Below, piece after piece: positions 1 through 10,710 of a DNA stretch of 64,000 nt. The stretch covers positions 640,908 through 704,907 of the forward strand of contig NZ_RDBE01000006.1 in the NCBI RefSeq assembly GCF_003674065.1, given 5' to 3'. The DNA is from Nocardioides mangrovicus (GTDB lineage: Bacteria; Actinomycetota; Actinomycetes; Propionibacteriales; Nocardioidaceae). How positions within the stretch are numbered: the stretch's first letter is position 1; every line of letters starts with the position of its first letter. The translations under genes were made by a program, and so were the position numbers. The notes under the pieces were generated by a model, which did not search any database, was not told the origin of the DNA, and saw only the letters and a program-made list of their open reading frames with translations.

Positions 1-304
1 CGCGGCCGACGGCCGTGAGCCGGCACCGGCCGGTGGGGATGACCTGCCCGGTGAGCACGCCGTCGTCGAGCTCGACCTCCAGGCCGAGGTCGCGGGCCTG
101 GAAGCCGAAGGCTCGTACCGTCTCTGCGCCGCGCACCCGCAGCTCGCCGGTGGCGGCCGAGTCGTGCACCAGGTCCATCAGCTCCTCGTCGATCGTGCGC
201 CAGGTGAAGGCGGCACGGGCGGCCTCGCGGGCGCGGTCGGTGACGAGCGCCCCGTCGGCCACGGCCTCGCGCAGCTCGGCGATCAGGGCGTCGTCGTCAC
301 TCAT
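1..304 (-). CDS. Sigma-factor-linked hypothetical protein (3' end beyond window)
   Basis: Only the N-terminal ~101 residues are visible; the gene runs off the left edge. The ATG at 304 overlaps the sigma-factor stop in an ATGA junction, so it should be translated with the sigma gene. The N-terminus is acidic (MSDDDALIAELREAVADG), followed by an AARAAFTWRTIDEEL segment and a beta-rich part. Similar proteins commonly follow ECF sigma genes in Streptomyces and Nocardioides, often with a CHAT-domain gene next; that part is recall, and the CHAT gene would lie outside the window. No enzymatic motif is visible. It is likely cytoplasmic and may modulate the neighbouring sigma factor, but this is inference. 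Confidence 0.7.
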   Translation of the reverse strand, partial: MSDDDALIAELREAVADGALVTDRAREAARAAFTWRTIDEELMDLVHDSAATGELRVRGAETVRAFGFQARDLGLEVELDDGVLTGQVIPTGRCRLTAVGR

Positions 305-873
305 CGGGTCTCCTCGGTCGTCTCGGCGAGCGCGACGAGCGCTGCCGCGTTGCGCAGCTGCTCCAGGGCACGGGCGCGAGTCGGCCCGATGGTGCCGATC
401 GGGATGCCGAGCAGCGCACTGACCTCGGCGTACGCGCGGGGTGGGTCCTCGATCAGCAGCAGGAGCAGCCGGCGCCGGTCCTCGGGCAGCTGGTCCAGCG
501 CCTCGCGCAGCGCCCGGCCCCGCTCGGCGCGCAGCAGCTCGGCGTCGACGTCGGGACCGTCGGCGACGACCTCGGGACCGCTGGACAGGTCGACCGGGAC
601 GGCCCGCCGGTCGCTGTGCCGCACCCGGACCGACTCGCGCCGTGCGGTGGTGGCGAGCCAGCCGGGCAGGGCCGCCGGCTCACGCACGCCGTCGAGGTGC
701 TCGACCAGCCGCAACCACACGGTCTGGTTGACGTCGTCGGCCTCGGCACCGCGGAGGCCGACGCGGGCGATGGTGCCGCAGACCAGCGGCAAGAAGCGCT
801 CGACCAGTGCGTCCCACGCGCTCTCGTCGCCGGCGCGCGCCGCCAGCACCAGCTCTCGGAGACCTCGCTCCAT
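301..873 (-). CDS. ECF-type RNA polymerase sigma-70 family factor
   Basis: 190 aa. Region 2 covers about residues 5-75 (ARAGDESAWDALVERFLPLV, then the DVNQTVWLRLVEHLD stretch typical of sigma region 2). Region 4 covers about 125-175 (LREALDQLPEDRRRLLLLL, then a helix-turn-helix around YAEVSALLGIPIGTIGPTRA). The ATG at 873 was chosen because it begins directly before region 2; the open frame extends much further upstream but reads as arginine/proline-rich shadow sequence. It probably directs RNA polymerase to a small regulon. No anti-sigma factor with a membrane anchor is seen; the overlapping downstream gene may fill that role. The role of the sigma factor is certain by family, its stimulus unknown. 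Confidence 0.9.
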   Translation of the reverse strand: MERGLRELVLAARAGDESAWDALVERFLPLVCGTIARVGLRGAEADDVNQTVWLRLVEHLDGVREPAALPGWLATTARRESVRVRHSDRRAVPVDLSSGPEVVADGPDVDAELLRAERGRALREALDQLPEDRRRLLLLLIEDPPRAYAEVSALLGIPIGTIGPTRARALEQLRNAAALVALAETTEETR

Positions 874-925
874 GCCTGCCCTCCCGGTGGACCGGGGCAA
901 GTCCACACCGCGGACGGCGCCGGGA

Positions 926-2011
926 TCAACCAACCAGAGCATGCACCACTGCCCGACCGTCGCCACGACGCACGACCGCGGCCGTGTGGGAGGCCGCGGG
1001 GGCGTCCAGCAGCCCGTGGCGCAGCGCCACCTTGACCGCGGTGCGCATGGCGGCGACGTCGTGCGCCTGGTGGGCGCGACGGACCACGATCGTGAGCACC
1101 AGCGGGGCCAGCGCGCTGCGCTGGCGCAGCGGCAGGGCCCGGTACGCCGTCGCCCAGCGGGGGCCGTGAACCGGTGCCGGTAGCGCCAGCACCCGCTCGC
1201 CGTCGCGACGGACCGCCCGGCGCAGCCTCGCGGTGGCCAGGAGCGCGTTGAGCACGCCGGTGGAAAAGGCCGCCGCGTGGGCCGGGCCTCCCGTGGCTGG
1301 CGGGGCCTGGGCGTCGACGAGGCCGAGCGCGAAGTCGGCGGGCGCACTCCACGGCAGGTCCAGCAACGGCCAGAGCCACAGCACCTCGGCGACCAGCGCG
1401 AGGTCGTCGGCGTCGAGGGCCAGCGCGAGCGCCGCCTCGGCCTGTGCGACGCGGATCGTGTGGGAGGTCGCGCGGTGCCCGACGTCCGTGGCCATCAGCG
1501 CCGCCCTCGTCAGGGCGTAGAGGTCCTCGGTGGTCGTGGCGAGGGCGTCAACCGGGCGTCCCAGGGGGCTGCGGGCGAGCACCTCCTGGTCGTCGAGACC
1601 GGAGTGGTCACCGGTCCACACCGCGTGGACCCAGGCCTGCGCGAGCTCGAGGCCGCCCGCGACGTGCATGGGCCCGGCGACGGCCTCGTGCAGCCAGCCC
1701 AGCGCCACGGTGCGCGACGTCGTGCCGTCCCCCAGCGACGGCACGACGTCGGCACCGAGCGCCGCCCCCGCGACCTCGACCAGCCGAGCCCGGGCGCCCC
1801 CGACGCCCGGGTCGGCGGCCCATCCCCCGGTGGCGCGCAGCAGGAGTGCGGCCTCCCCCGTCACCGGACCCACCCCAGGCGGCGGGACGATCCCCCGCGA
1901 TGGCCGTCCCACCACCTGGGTCACCGCATCGGCGAGCTCGCCGAGCGCACGGACGACCTGCTGCTTCCGCCCCGTCTGCAGCGCTGCCGTCCTGACCCTC
2001 GTCTCCGCCAC
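926..2011 (-). CDS. Hypothetical alpha-helical protein upstream of sigma factor
   Basis: 361 aa, rich in Ala, Leu and Arg, with no signal peptide, membrane segment or motif I recognise. The GTG start at 2011 was chosen because an AGGGAGGG ribosome-binding site lies about 7 nt upstream and because coding character stops there. It ends 52 bp before the sigma gene, so the two may be co-transcribed. The repeated Ala/Leu helices (for example QAEAALALALDADDLALVAEV) suggest a helical-repeat scaffold. Function unknown; a regulatory or sensory partner of the sigma factor is only a guess from position. Confidence 0.65.
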   Translation of the reverse strand: MAETRVRTAALQTGRKQQVVRALGELADAVTQVVGRPSRGIVPPPGVGPVTGEAALLLRATGGWAADPGVGGARARLVEVAGAALGADVVPSLGDGTTSRTVALGWLHEAVAGPMHVAGGLELAQAWVHAVWTGDHSGLDDQEVLARSPLGRPVDALATTTEDLYALTRAALMATDVGHRATSHTIRVAQAEAALALALDADDLALVAEVLWLWPLLDLPWSAPADFALGLVDAQAPPATGGPAHAAAFSTGVLNALLATARLRRAVRRDGERVLALPAPVHGPRWATAYRALPLRQRSALAPLVLTIVVRRAHQAHDVAAMRTAVKVALRHGLLDAPAASHTAAVVRRGDGRAVVHALVG

Positions 2012-2113
2012 CGCTGCGCCCTCCCTGACCGGTCGACCGTCACCTGCTGTGGGTGACACTGGAGAGGAGTACGGGGTGGTGGCGGTGATACGTCCGGGGC
2101 GATTTTTCTTGGC

Positions 2114-2145
2114 GGGGGTTTTGCCGGGCACCCGGCAAAACCCCC
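2114..2145. terminator. 15-bp perfect inverted repeat downstream of sdh1 operon
   Basis: The arms GGGGGTTTTGCCGGG and CCCGGCAAAACCCCC pair perfectly around a 2-base centre (effective loop GCAC). It lies between the end of the minus-strand GNAT/sdh operon (2206) and the start of the next minus-strand gene (2011). No clear U-run follows on either strand, so a factor-independent terminator is likely but not certain. A 10-bp palindrome CCGAATTCGG follows at once on the plus strand. Confidence 0.5.
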
Positions 2146-2205
2146 CCGAATTCGGCTCCAGAACCGGTCGCCGACACGAGTTTCGGTAGCACAGCGCCCG
2201 TTTGG

Positions 2206-2766
2206 TCAGGTTCGGACCGCGACCCCGTGCAGGCACACGTCGTGACGTCGAACGCCGCCGACGGCGTGCTCGTCGCGCAACGGCAGGAACCCGCGCCGCA
2301 CTCCCTCGCGCTCCAGGCCGGCGGCCAGCGCCGTCCGGCAGGAGGCGAGGTTCTCGACGCTGTGGTCCAGCTGCACCCGTGCCTGGGCGGGGCCGGGCGG
2401 GTCGGTGGTCAGCCAGGCCACCATCAGGCCGATCGCGGCCGTGGCCACGCCGCGGTGCCGGGAGTCGGGGTGCACCGAGTAGCCGATGTCGGCGATTCGC
2501 AGCGGCGGCGGCACGTCGTGACGCCAGGCGATGTCGCCGAGCAGCCGGTCGTTCTCGTCGACGATCGCGAGCGTGCCCGGCGCCAGCTCGGCGTACGCCG
2601 CCTGGGAGGCGACGACCTGCTCGAGGAGGTCGTCGGGCGAGGCCGGTGGCCTCACGAACGCCGGTGCGCCGAAGGCGATCTGGGCCGGGTCGGTGCGCAC
2701 CTCGAACCAGCGCTGCCGATCGGCGTCGCACAGCGGACGGAGAGTTCGCGCGAGACCTCTGCTCAC
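2206..2766 (-). CDS. GNAT family N-acetyltransferase
   Basis: 186 aa. The acetyl-CoA binding signature RHRGVATAAIGLMVAWL is visible, preceded by the central strands IADIGYSVHPD and followed by a C-terminal SVENLASCRTALAAGLEREG segment; this is the RimJ/RimL-like layout. The GTG start at 2766 overlaps the sdhB stop (GTGA), so the gene is the last member of the Sdh1 operon and is translationally coupled to it. The substrate is unknown. A GNAT gene tightly coupled to sdhB is not part of the usual sdh set and could acetylate a metabolite or protein linked to respiration; that is inference. Confidence 0.85.
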   Translation of the reverse strand: MSRGLARTLRPLCDADRQRWFEVRTDPAQIAFGAPAFVRPPASPDDLLEQVVASQAAYAELAPGTLAIVDENDRLLGDIAWRHDVPPPLRIADIGYSVHPDSRHRGVATAAIGLMVAWLTTDPPGPAQARVQLDHSVENLASCRTALAAGLEREGVRRGFLPLRDEHAVGGVRRHDVCLHGVAVRT

Positions 2767-3539
2767 ACCTCGGTGCGCCCGTCGTTGTCCTTGTTGCGGA
2801 TCCCGATCTTGTTGCCCAGCCACACCAGCGGGTCGTACTTGCGGTCCACCACGCGCTCCTTCATCGGGATGATCGCGTTGTCGGTGATGTGGATGCCCTC
2901 CGGGCACACCTCGGTGCAGCACTTGGTGATGTTGCACAGCCCGATGCCGGCCATGCCCTGCACCAGCACCCGCCGGTCGTGGGTGTCGAGCGGGTGCATG
3001 TCGAGCTCGGCGTAGCGCAGGAAGAACCGGGGACCGGCGAACTTCTCCTTGTTGTCCTCGTGGTCGCGGATGACGTGGCAGGTGTCCTGGCACAAGAAGC
3101 ACTCGATGCACTTGCGGAACTCCTGGCCGCGCTCGATGTCGACCTGTGCCATCCGTCGCTTGCCGTCGGCGTCGGGCGGGCCGGGCTCGAAGGCCGGGAG
3201 CTGCTTGGCCTTCTCGTAGTTGTAGGAGACGTCGGTGACCAGGTCGCGGATCACCGGGAACGTCCGCATCGGCGTCACCGTGATCGTCTCGGTCTCGTCG
3301 AAGTCCGAGAGCCGCGTCATGCACATCAACCGCGGCCGGCCGTTCACCTCCGCCGAGCACGAGCCGCACTTGCCCGCCTTGCAGTTCCACCGCACCGCCA
3401 GGTCGCCGACCTGCGTGGCCTGCAGCCGGTGGATGGCGTCGAGCACCACCTCGCCGGTCTCGACGGGCACGGTGTAGTCGCCGAGGTCGCCGCCGTCGGC
3501 GTCGCCGCGCCACACCCGCATCTTCAGGTCGTAGCTCAT
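2763..3539 (-). CDS. sdhB: Succinate dehydrogenase iron-sulfur subunit (Sdh1 type)
   Basis: 258 aa, peripheral membrane electron-transfer subunit linking SdhA FAD to the membrane anchor. Visible clusters: [2Fe-2S] ligands in NCKAGKCGSC plus the later LMC; [4Fe-4S] motif CIECFLCQDTC; and the third cluster motif CNITKCCTEVCPEGI. The length matches mycobacterial Rv0247c-like proteins (about 250 aa). The ATG at 3539 overlaps the sdhA stop (ATGA). Gene order on the minus strand is sdhC-sdhA-sdhB-GNAT with 4-bp overlaps throughout, so one polycistronic unit with strict coupling is likely. Confidence 0.95.
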   Translation of the reverse strand: MSYDLKMRVWRGDADGGDLGDYTVPVETGEVVLDAIHRLQATQVGDLAVRWNCKAGKCGSCSAEVNGRPRLMCMTRLSDFDETETITVTPMRTFPVIRDLVTDVSYNYEKAKQLPAFEPGPPDADGKRRMAQVDIERGQEFRKCIECFLCQDTCHVIRDHEDNKEKFAGPRFFLRYAELDMHPLDTHDRRVLVQGMAGIGLCNITKCCTEVCPEGIHITDNAIIPMKERVVDRKYDPLVWLGNKIGIRNKDNDGRTEV

Positions 3540-5401
3540 GCGAAGTACTCCTTGAGCTCGTCGGGCATGACCGGGAGCGGCTGTTCCTTGAGGTTCACGC
3601 CGGTGCCGGTGGCGTCGAGGCTGAGCACCAGGTTCTTGGCGCCCCAGGTGGGGTCGGGGCCGGGGAAGTCGTCGCGGGTGTGTCCACCGCGCGACTCCTG
3701 CCGCGCCAGCGCCGCCTTCGCGATGCACTCGGAGACCAGCAGCATGTTGGCCAGGTCGAGCGCCAGGTGCCAGCCGGGGTTGTACTGCCGGTGCCCCTCC
3801 ACGATCAGGTGGCGGGCGCGCTCCTGGTAGGCCTCGATCTCCACCAGCGACTCCTCGAGCTCGGCCGCGGTGCGGATGATGCCGACGAGGTCGTTCATCG
3901 TCTGCTGCAGCTCGGACTGGATGGTGTAAGGGTTCTCCGAGGCCTTCTCGCCGCCCGAGAAGGGCGCGAGCGCCCGCTCCTGCGCGACGGCGACGTCGGC
4001 CTCGGCCACCGTGGGCCGCGAGCGCGCCGTGCCCTCGGCGTACGCCGCCGCGGCCTCACCGGCTCGGCGACCGAAGACCAGCAGGTCCGAGAGCGAGTTG
4101 CCGCCCAGCCGGTTGGAGCCGTGCATGCCGCCGGAGCACTCCCCCACCGCGTAGAGCCCGGTGACGCCGGACTGCTCGGTGTCGGGGTCGACCTCCACCC
4201 CGCCCATCACGTAGTGGCAGGTGGGGCCGATCTCCATCGGCTCGGCGGTGATGTCGACGTCGGCCAGCTCCTTGAACTGGTGGTACATCGAGGGCAGCCG
4301 TCGCTTGATGAACTCCGGCGAGCGTCGCGAGGCGATGTCGAGGAAGATGCCGCCGTGCGGTGATCCCCGGCCGGCCTTGATCTCGGAGTTGATGGCGCGG
4401 GCCACCTCGTCGCGCGGCAGCAGCTCGGGCGGGCGCCGGTTGTTGATCTTGTCGTCGTACCAGCGGTCGGCCTCCTCCACCGAGTCGGCGGTCTCGGCCT
4501 TGAAGAACTCCGGGATGTAGTCGAACATGAACCGCTTGCCGTCGGCGTTCTTCAAGATGCCGCCGTCGCCGCGCACCGACTCGGTCACCAGCAGCCCCTT
4601 GACCGAGGGCGGCCACACCATGCCGGTGGGGTGGAACTGCACGAACTCCATGTTCAGCAGCGACGCGCCCGCGCGCAGCGCCAGCGCGTGCCCGTCGCCG
4701 GTGTACTCCCAGGAGTTCGAGGTGACCTTGAACGACTTGCCGATGCCGCCGGTGGCCAGCACGATCGAGGGCGCCCGGAACACCACGAAGCGGCCCGACT
4801 CGCGCCAGTAGGCGAAGGCCCCGGCGACCCGGTCCTCGGCGGCCCCGGTGTCCTTGAGCAGGTCGGTGACCGTGCACTCCATGAACACGTCGATGCCCAG
4901 CGCCACGGTGCGCTGCTGCAGGGTGCGGATCATCTCCAGCCCGGTGCGGTCGCCGACGTGGGCCAGCCGGGCGTACTTGTGGCCGCCGAAGTCGCGCTGG
5001 GAGATCAGCCCGTCCTCGGTGCGGTCGAACAGCGCGCCCCAGGTCTCCAGCTCCAGCACCCGGTCGGGGGCCTCCTGGGCGTGCAGCTGCGCCATGCGCC
5101 AGTGGTTGAGCATCTTCCCGCCGCGCATCGTGTCGCGGAAGTGGACCTCCCAGTTGTCCTCCTTCCACCGGTTGCCCATGGCCGCGGCGATGCCGCCCTC
5201 GGCCATGACGGTGTGGGCCTTGCCCAGCAGCGACTTGCAGACCACGGCCACCCGGGCGCCCGCCTCGTGGGCGGCGATGGCCGCGCGCAGCCCCGAGCCG
5301 CCGGCTCCGATGACGACGACGTCGTAGTCGTGGCTCTCCAGGCCGCCGGCGGCGTCGCCGGACATCTCGTTGCCGGTCATCGGGTGCCGCTCGGACGTCA
5401 C
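3536..5401 (-). CDS. sdhA: Succinate dehydrogenase flavoprotein subunit (Sdh1 type)
   Basis: 621 aa. It oxidises succinate to fumarate using FAD. Visible: dinucleotide-binding DVVVIGAGGSGLRAAIAA; the covalent-FAD histidine region KAHTVMAEGGIAAAMG; the substrate/active-site segments around FVQFHPTGM and CHYVMGGVEVD; and the C-terminal GSNRLGGNSLSDLLVFGRRAG. The GTG at 5401 was preferred because it overlaps the sdhC stop (GTGA) and has an upstream GAGG about 5 nt away; ATG codons at 5380 and 5365 are weaker alternatives. The short C-terminus and the partner SdhC mark it as the mycobacterial Rv0248c-like paralogue, distinct from the second SdhA at 7017. Confidence 0.95.
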   Translation of the reverse strand: MTSERHPMTGNEMSGDAAGGLESHDYDVVVIGAGGSGLRAAIAAHEAGARVAVVCKSLLGKAHTVMAEGGIAAAMGNRWKEDNWEVHFRDTMRGGKMLNHWRMAQLHAQEAPDRVLELETWGALFDRTEDGLISQRDFGGHKYARLAHVGDRTGLEMIRTLQQRTVALGIDVFMECTVTDLLKDTGAAEDRVAGAFAYWRESGRFVVFRAPSIVLATGGIGKSFKVTSNSWEYTGDGHALALRAGASLLNMEFVQFHPTGMVWPPSVKGLLVTESVRGDGGILKNADGKRFMFDYIPEFFKAETADSVEEADRWYDDKINNRRPPELLPRDEVARAINSEIKAGRGSPHGGIFLDIASRRSPEFIKRRLPSMYHQFKELADVDITAEPMEIGPTCHYVMGGVEVDPDTEQSGVTGLYAVGECSGGMHGSNRLGGNSLSDLLVFGRRAGEAAAAYAEGTARSRPTVAEADVAVAQERALAPFSGGEKASENPYTIQSELQQTMNDLVGIIRTAAELEESLVEIEAYQERARHLIVEGHRQYNPGWHLALDLANMLLVSECIAKAALARQESRGGHTRDDFPGPDPTWGAKNLVLSLDATGTGVNLKEQPLPVMPDELKEYFA

Positions 5402-6189
5402 AGGAACCTCGTCTCGGTGATCGCGCCGGAGGCGAGCAGGAACACGTAGAGGTCGGCGATGGCCACCGAGAACAGCGAGAGCCAGGCGTACCGCGCGTGG
5501 TGGTGGTTGAGCTTCGAGACGAACGTCCACGCCCGGTAGCGGGCGGGGTGCTTGCTGAAGTGCCGCAGCCGGCCGCCCACGACGTGACGGCAGGAGTGGC
5601 ACGAAAGCGTGTAGAGCCAGATCAGCACGATGTTGGCCACGAAGATCAGCGAGCCCAGTCCGACGTGCCCGCCGCCGGCCTCGCGGAAGCTGATGACGGT
5701 GTCGTAGGTGAGGATCAGCGCCACCACGACCGCGGCGTACCAGAACCAGCGGTGCACGTTGTTGAGGATCAGCGGCAGCCGGGTCTCACCGGAGTAGGAC
5801 CGGTGCGGCTCGGCGACGGCGCACGCGGGCGGGCTGAGCCAGAACGAGCGGTAGTAGGCCTTGCGGTAGTAGTAGCAGGTCATCCGGAAGCCCAGCGGGA
5901 AGACCAAGACGATCAGCGCCGCCGAGAGCGGCCAGCCACCGAAGGGCTGCCCGAAGTCCGAGCTGCCCTTCACACAGTCGCCCAGGCAGGGTGAGTAGAA
6001 CGGGGAGAGGTAGGGCGCGGCGTAGTAGTCGGCGCCGGCGAAGGCGCGCCAGGTCGCGTAGACGACGAAGCTGGCGAAGACGACGAACGTGGTGAGCGGG
6101 TAGAGCCACCAGGTGTCGGTGCGCAGCGTCCGCGCGTCGAGCCGTGCCCGCGTCGGCCCGCCCACCCCCGGCGCCGTGCCACTCGCCAT
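5398..6189 (-). CDS. sdhC: Succinate dehydrogenase membrane anchor, Sdh1/Rieske-type candidate
   Basis: 263 aa with five hydrophobic segments (about residues 27-46, 86-105, 148-166, 178-197 and 232-254). It resembles in length and layout the single membrane subunit of mycobacterial Sdh1 (Rv0249c type). Notable cysteine/histidine positions are C68 and C72 (SPCLGDC) and the C197-H198-x-C200-x-H202 cluster (SCHSCRH) at the end of membrane segment four. A membrane-embedded Rieske-type [2Fe-2S] cluster has been reported in the M. smegmatis Sdh1 structure, and these residues are the obvious candidate ligands here; that assignment is inference. First gene of the minus-strand operon, 89 bp from the divergent second sdh operon. 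Confidence 0.88.
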   Translation of the reverse strand: MASGTAPGVGGPTRARLDARTLRTDTWWLYPLTTFVVFASFVVYATWRAFAGADYYAAPYLSPFYSPCLGDCVKGSSDFGQPFGGWPLSAALIVLVFPLGFRMTCYYYRKAYYRSFWLSPPACAVAEPHRSYSGETRLPLILNNVHRWFWYAAVVVALILTYDTVISFREAGGGHVGLGSLIFVANIVLIWLYTLSCHSCRHVVGGRLRHFSKHPARYRAWTFVSKLNHHHARYAWLSLFSVAIADLYVFLLASGAITETRFL

Positions 6190-6265
6190 ACCGGGTCCTC
6201 TCGTCAAGAACGTGGCCCGCGTCACACCGTACTCGTCCGGGTGCATCGAGGGTGCGACACGCGGG

Positions 6266-6271
6266 TACGTT
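6266..6271 (+). promoter_or_regulatory. Putative -10 box of second sdh operon (leaderless)
   Basis: TACGTT fits the actinobacterial TANNNT -10 consensus and ends 7 nt before the GTG of the second sdhC. A transcript starting 6-8 nt downstream would begin at or next to the start codon. There is no good Shine-Dalgarno sequence, which agrees with leaderless initiation. No convincing -35 box was seen. Confidence 0.5.
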
Positions 6272-6278
6272 GACCTTC

Positions 6279-6995
6279 GTGGCATCCCAGACCGAGCTCG
6301 CCAAGCCGCTGGTCGAGCAGGTGCGCTCCACCAGGTCGACCATCGCGCTGAAGATCGGCATGGCCGCCAGCGGCCTGATCTTCGTCCTCTTCGTGCTGCT
6401 GCACATGTACGGCAACCTCAAGGCCTTCGGCGGCGAGCACGCGTTCAACACCTACGCCCACCACCTGCGCACCTTCGGGGAGCCGATGCTCCCCTACGGC
6501 GGTCTGCTGTGGATCGTCCGCGCGGTGCTGATCGTCTCGCTGGTCGTGCACGTCGCGACGGCGGCGACGCTGTGGAAGCGGGCCCGCCGCGCCCGCCGGG
6601 TGCGCTACGCGGTCAAGAAGAACACCGGCGCCACCTGGGCCAGCCTGCTGATGCGCTGGGGCGGCGTCACGCTGCTGCTCTTCATCATCTGGCACCTGCT
6701 GAACTTCACGATCGGCAAGATCAACGTCACCGGCGGCCCCACGGACAACCCCTACCGGCTGCTCGTCGACACCTTCGACACCTGGTGGCTCACGCTCATC
6801 TACCTGGTCGCGATGGCGATGCTCGGCGCCCACCTGCACCACGGCGTGTGGAGCGCCTGCCAGACCCTCGGCCTGACCAGCAACGCCCGGGCGCGACGAC
6901 GCGCCAAGGCGTTCGGCCTCGTCCTGGCGCTGGTGATCACCATCGGCTTCTCGCTGGTGCCGATCTTCACCGTCTTCGGCGTCATCTCCTACTGA
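6279..6995 (+). CDS. sdhC: Succinate dehydrogenase cytochrome b subunit (b558 family)
   Basis: 238 aa, integral membrane. Five hydrophobic helices are visible (about residues 28-45, 76-96, 124-143, 170-190 and 214-235). Conserved histidines within or near helices (LLHMYGNLKAF, VVHVATAA, IIWHLLNFTIG, HLHHGVWSA) are the haem b ligands expected of the Bacillus-type SdhC/TIGR02046 family. The GTG at 6279 was chosen from the protein alignment and the -10 box 7 nt upstream. It is followed 21 bp later by sdhA, forming sdhCAB. The quinone type reduced is probably menaquinone, as usual for this family in actinobacteria. Confidence 0.93.
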   Translation: MASQTELAKPLVEQVRSTRSTIALKIGMAASGLIFVLFVLLHMYGNLKAFGGEHAFNTYAHHLRTFGEPMLPYGGLLWIVRAVLIVSLVVHVATAATLWKRARRARRVRYAVKKNTGATWASLLMRWGGVTLLLFIIWHLLNFTIGKINVTGGPTDNPYRLLVDTFDTWWLTLIYLVAMAMLGAHLHHGVWSACQTLGLTSNARARRRAKAFGLVLALVITIGFSLVPIFTVFGVISY

Positions 6996-7016
6996 ACCTC
7001 GTAAGGCAGCCGTCCT

Positions 7017-9022
<2,006 letters not shown>

Positions 9023-9026
<4 letters not shown>

Positions 9027-9766
9027 ACCTGACCCTGAAGATCTGGCGCCAGCCCGATCCGGTCTCCGAGGGCGCCCTGGCGACCTACCAGGTCGAGGAC
9101 ATCTCCGAGGACATGTCGTTCCTGGAGATGCTCGACGTCCTCAACGAGCGCCTCAACAGCGAGGGCGAGGAGCCGATCGCCTTCGACTCCGACTGTCGCG
9201 AGGGCATCTGCGGCATGTGCGGGCTGATGATCAACGGCGACGCCCACGGCCCGCTGCGCACCACGACCTGCCAGCTGCACATGCGCACCTTCAAGGACGG
9301 CGAGACCATCACCATCGAGCCGTGGCGCTCGACGGCGTTCCCCGTGCTCAAGGACCTGTGCGTCGACCGTCGTGCGTTCGACCGGATCATCCAGCAGGGC
9401 GGGTACGTCTCGGTGAACACCGGCGCGGCGCCCGACGCCCACGCGATGCCGGTGCCGAAGGCCCAGGCTGACCGCGCCTTCGACACCGCCACCTGCATCG
9501 GCTGCGGTGCCTGTGTGGCCTCGTGCCCGAACGGGTCGGCCTCGCTGTTCCTCGGCGCGAAGATCACCCATCTCGGTGAGCTGCCGCAGGGTCAGGCCGA
9601 GCGCGACACCCGTGTGGTCAAGATGGTCGCCCAGCACGACCACGAGGGCTTCGGCGGCTGCACCAACATCGGCGAGTGCGCAGCTGCGTGCCCCAAGGAG
9701 ATCCCGCTCGACGTCATCTCCCAGCTCAATAAGGACCTGCGCACCGCGGTTCGCCACGGTTACTGA
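9023..9766 (+). CDS. sdhB: Succinate dehydrogenase/fumarate reductase iron-sulfur subunit
   Basis: 247 aa. Cluster motifs: [2Fe-2S] [13 protein letters not shown] plus TTC; [4Fe-4S] [13 protein letters not shown]; and [15 protein letters not shown]. The GTG at 9023 overlaps the sdhA stop (GTGA). This closes the sdhCAB operon. Its cluster spacing differs from the first SdhB, confirming that the two operons are not recent duplicates. Confidence 0.95.
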
Positions 9767-9770
9767 GTCG

Positions 9771-10457
9771 ATGCTCTCTCGGGTCGGCCTCGCCGCGATG
9801 GCGGTGAGCCTGCTGTGGGCTGCGCCGGCGGCCGCGGACTCCTCGCGGCAGCCGCGTCCGGCGGTCTCCTCGACCGCCGTGGCGCCCGGTGCGCCGGTGC
9901 GCCTCTCGGGTCGTCTCGCCGCCGCTGCGCACCGTCTGGTCCGGCTGCAGCGGCACGAGACCGGCACCGCGTGGCACACCGTCGCCCATCGGCGCACCAC
10001 GGCCGGCGGGCGCTACCGCTTCACCACGCCGGCACCCACGTCGTCGGGCCTGGCGTCCTACCGCGTCGTGGCCCCGCGCCACGGCAGGCACGGACGGCTG
10101 GTCAGCCGCGTCCGAGAGGTGTCGGTGAGCATCACCGCGGTCTCCGCGCCGAGCGACCTCGCGCCGCCCGTGCCGACCAACCTGAACGCCGAGTCGGTGT
10201 TCCCGAGCGTGTTCTTGGACTGGGTCGACGCCCCCACGCCCGACCTGGCCGGCTACGTCGTGTACCGGTCCGCCTCGGCCTCGGGCCCGTGGCAGCGGCT
10301 CAACGCTGTCCCGACCACGGCGGCCTCCTATACAGACACGAGCGTGCAGCTGCTGAGCACCTACTACTACGCGGTCAGCTCGCTCGACACCGCCGGCCAC
10401 GAGTCCGCGCTCTCGGAACCCTTCCGGGTCCTGGTCGTCCCCATCATCGGCCCCTGA
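9771..10457 (+). CDS. Secreted fibronectin type III-like protein
   Basis: 228 aa. The N-terminus MLSRVGLAAMAVSLLWAAPAAADS is a signal peptide, probably cleaved near AAA-DS. Residues ~25-115 form an immunoglobulin-like beta module (APGAPVRLSGRL, then RYRFTTPAPTSSG and YRVVAPRHG). Residues ~125-225 look like a Fn3 domain (PPVPTNLNAESVFPSVFLDW, GYVVYRSASASGPW, TYYYAVSSLDTAGHES). It starts only 4 bp after sdhB with no clear ribosome-binding site, so it may ride on the sdh transcript. Likely cell-surface or extracellular binding; ligand unknown. Confidence 0.75.
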   Translation: MLSRVGLAAMAVSLLWAAPAAADSSRQPRPAVSSTAVAPGAPVRLSGRLAAAAHRLVRLQRHETGTAWHTVAHRRTTAGGRYRFTTPAPTSSGLASYRVVAPRHGRHGRLVSRVREVSVSITAVSAPSDLAPPVPTNLNAESVFPSVFLDWVDAPTPDLAGYVVYRSASASGPWQRLNAVPTTAASYTDTSVQLLSTYYYAVSSLDTAGHESALSEPFRVLVVPIIGP

Positions 10458-10710
10458 TCCGGGCATCTCCCGTCCTTCTGCGCACCGCGCCCGAAAGCGA
10501 CCTTCCTCGCAAGCGGCGAGCCTCCGGGCATCTTGCCTCATCCGTTCGGTCGGACCCGCTCGATCGGGCGCCGCACCGCCGCTCGGACGCCCTAGCGTCG
10601 CGCCTGCCCGCCGGACGCAGCCAGCCGGCGGGCGCCGCACCACCTGAGCGATGACTTCTCCACCCGGACCCGGTCAGACTCTTCCGGAGACCCCACCCGG
10701 ACGGAGCCCG

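Noticed and set aside
926..2731. 601-codon minus-strand open frame covering the hypothetical gene and the region to 2731
   Set aside because: Only the part from the GTG at 2011 has a ribosome-binding site and coding character; the upstream half is arginine-rich shadow sequence of the GNAT gene.
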